This document shows positions 63,072 to 64,000 of a stretch of DNA of 64,000 nucleotides, in pieces. Position numbers and translations under genes: made by a program. The notes beneath the pieces were generated by a model. That model did not search any database. It saw only the letters and a program-made list of their open reading frames with translations, and had not been told where the DNA came from. Source of the DNA: Aristolochia californica (lineage: Eukaryota; Streptophyta; Magnoliopsida; Piperales; Aristolochiaceae); contig JARWKL010000010.1 of the NCBI GenBank assembly GCA_029961685.1, forward strand, positions 17,691,931 to 17,755,930. Direction: 5' to 3'. Every line of letters begins with the position of its first letter. Positions within the stretch are counted from its first letter, which is position 1.

Positions 63072-64000
63072 GGGCTGTATTATACTAATGAATGACTAAT
63101 GGATTGGGTGTCAACACTCAGTTAAAAATCCCTCGCCTCCCCCTTTTCCCTACGATTGCAGAACCTGATATATAAAAACTAAAAACAGTATACAATCCCT
63201 AAAAATTACCGAAACTTTTTGGAATTATCTCTCTCTAGTTTTGTGGATTGTGCATTTCCATTTTAGATGTATACATTTTTGTTAAATCAAAACTTGAGTT
63301 TTCACTTTCCCTTCATCTCATAAGAAAAAAAGAGATAAAAGGCAAATAGATCACAACAAAATGATAATTTTAGAATTTATGCATGGAAAGAATTTAATTC
63401 AATAACAAATGTAAGTAAAGAAAATTTATTCACACAACACAAATGAACACAAAAGTTTTGTTATCCAAGTTTGGGAAATTCCACCTGTTTAAACCTAATT
63501 GCTTGGAAATTTATAAGAAAGAGATTTTTCTACACATGTTTTAAAAAATGGATATGCATTCATGAAACATGTTAAAGATGAAAATGACCTATGGATCCAA
63601 TCCATTTAAAGAGAATAACATTAAATTCTCAAGTGAACTTGTGGTGGGATATTTACTCGAGTCAAACAAGCTATTATTTTGCCCATTTACAAAAAGCTAA
63701 CCTAACGGTCAAAGATTATTGTAAAGTGATTTATCATGCATAACGGGCTATATTTTTGTAAGGAATGACTTATAGATTGGATTTCAACACTCAGTTAAAC
63801 ATCCCCCTCCTCCACCTTTTCCCACGATTGCAGAACCTGATATATAAATACTAAAAAGAGTTTACAATTCCTAATAATTACAGACACTTTTTGGAATTAT
63901 CTCTCTCTAATTTTTTGCATTGTGCATTTGCATTTTAGATGTATACTCTTTTGTTAAATCAGAACTTGAGTTTTCACTTTCGCTTCATCTCGTAAACTAA
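63072..64000 (+). repeat. Unit 97 and truncated unit 98 at the window edge
   Basis: Unit 97 starts at 63072 with an altered head (gggctgtattatactaatg) and is otherwise canonical. Unit 98 starts at 63745, carries the gattggatttcaacactc variant related to units 83 and 93, and is cut off by the window end in the ctcgtaaac region. The array therefore continues beyond the window. Confidence 0.9.

Larger units (their letters stand above)
1..64000 (+). repeat. Satellite DNA array, about 673-bp unit, 97 full copies plus a partial one
   Basis: The whole window is a head-to-tail tandem repeat. Landmarks recur in the same order in every unit: gggctatatttttgtaagg, a pyrimidine tract, gatatataaaaact, the stretch before ctcgtaaac, aaaattttagagtttatg, ttccactagttcaaccc, gatatgcatgcttgaaac, ctatggatccaaacc and gtgcggtgggatattta. 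Start-to-start spacing is 672-675 bp for most units; the mean over the window is about 657 bp because about fifteen units carry deletions. No unit is inverted and nothing foreign is inserted. The family is not one I recognise. Nuclear eukaryotic heterochromatin is inferred from array size and higher-order structure; a plant host is only plausible. Confidence 0.98.

Noticed and set aside
1..64000. CRISPR array
   Set aside because: The repeated unit is about 673 bp and similar along its full length; there are no short repeats alternating with unrelated spacers.
1..64000. CENP-B box
   Set aside because: I looked for the TTCG....A..CGGG pattern on both strands in the consensus and found no convincing match.
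1..64000. Telomeric repeats, rRNA or tRNA genes
   Set aside because: No runs of TTTAGGG or TTAGGG, no recognisable rRNA core sequences and no tRNA-like A and B boxes with a cloverleaf were seen.

Overview
The whole 64 kb is one uninterrupted satellite DNA array. It is a head-to-tail tandem repeat with a modal unit of about 672-675 bp, strongly AT-rich, and every unit is in the same orientation. Using the anchor gggctatattttt as unit start, I count 97 complete units (numbered 1-97) and a partial 98th. I see no protein-coding gene, tRNA, rRNA, CRISPR array, transposon insertion or unique flanking DNA. The short open frames are chance frames recurring at the same place in successive units. The scale of the array, its CpG-decay pattern and its higher-order repeats indicate a eukaryotic nuclear genome, in pericentromeric, subtelomeric or other heterochromatin. 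A plant is plausible, but I do not recognise the family and cannot name the species.

Layout. (1) 2-5428, units 1-8: a short cycle of subfamilies that I call P, Q, R and S (order P-Q-R-R-S-P-Q-R). (2) 5429-20640, units 9-32: two copies of a 12-unit higher-order repeat (units 9-20 and 21-32), with several deleted or chimeric units. (3) 20641-24617: six units without clear long-range register. (4) about 24.7-28.95 kb: a three-unit higher-order repeat with a period of about 2.0 kb. (5) 29126-50323: 32 units, mostly without a long register, with local sharing between near neighbours. (6) 50324-64000: a mosaic in which blocks recur at 8-unit (about 5.35-5.39 kb), 10-unit (about 6.72 kb) and 5-unit (about 3.36 kb) spacing.

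The sequence records how the array evolved. It shows unequal exchange (chimeric units 9, 20, 90), short-homology deletions (unit 17 against its intact counterpart 29 is a before/after pair), template-switch-like filler (units 14 and 32), a 44-bp local duplication (unit 75), and poly-C expansion restricted to certain subfamilies. Most deleted units lie in the left 30 kb. Conserved sub-unit features are a pyrimidine tract followed by a TATA-like motif, an interrupted 8-bp dyad around ATGCATGC, and a BamHI site in most units. All similarity statements are by eye; no alignment was run.
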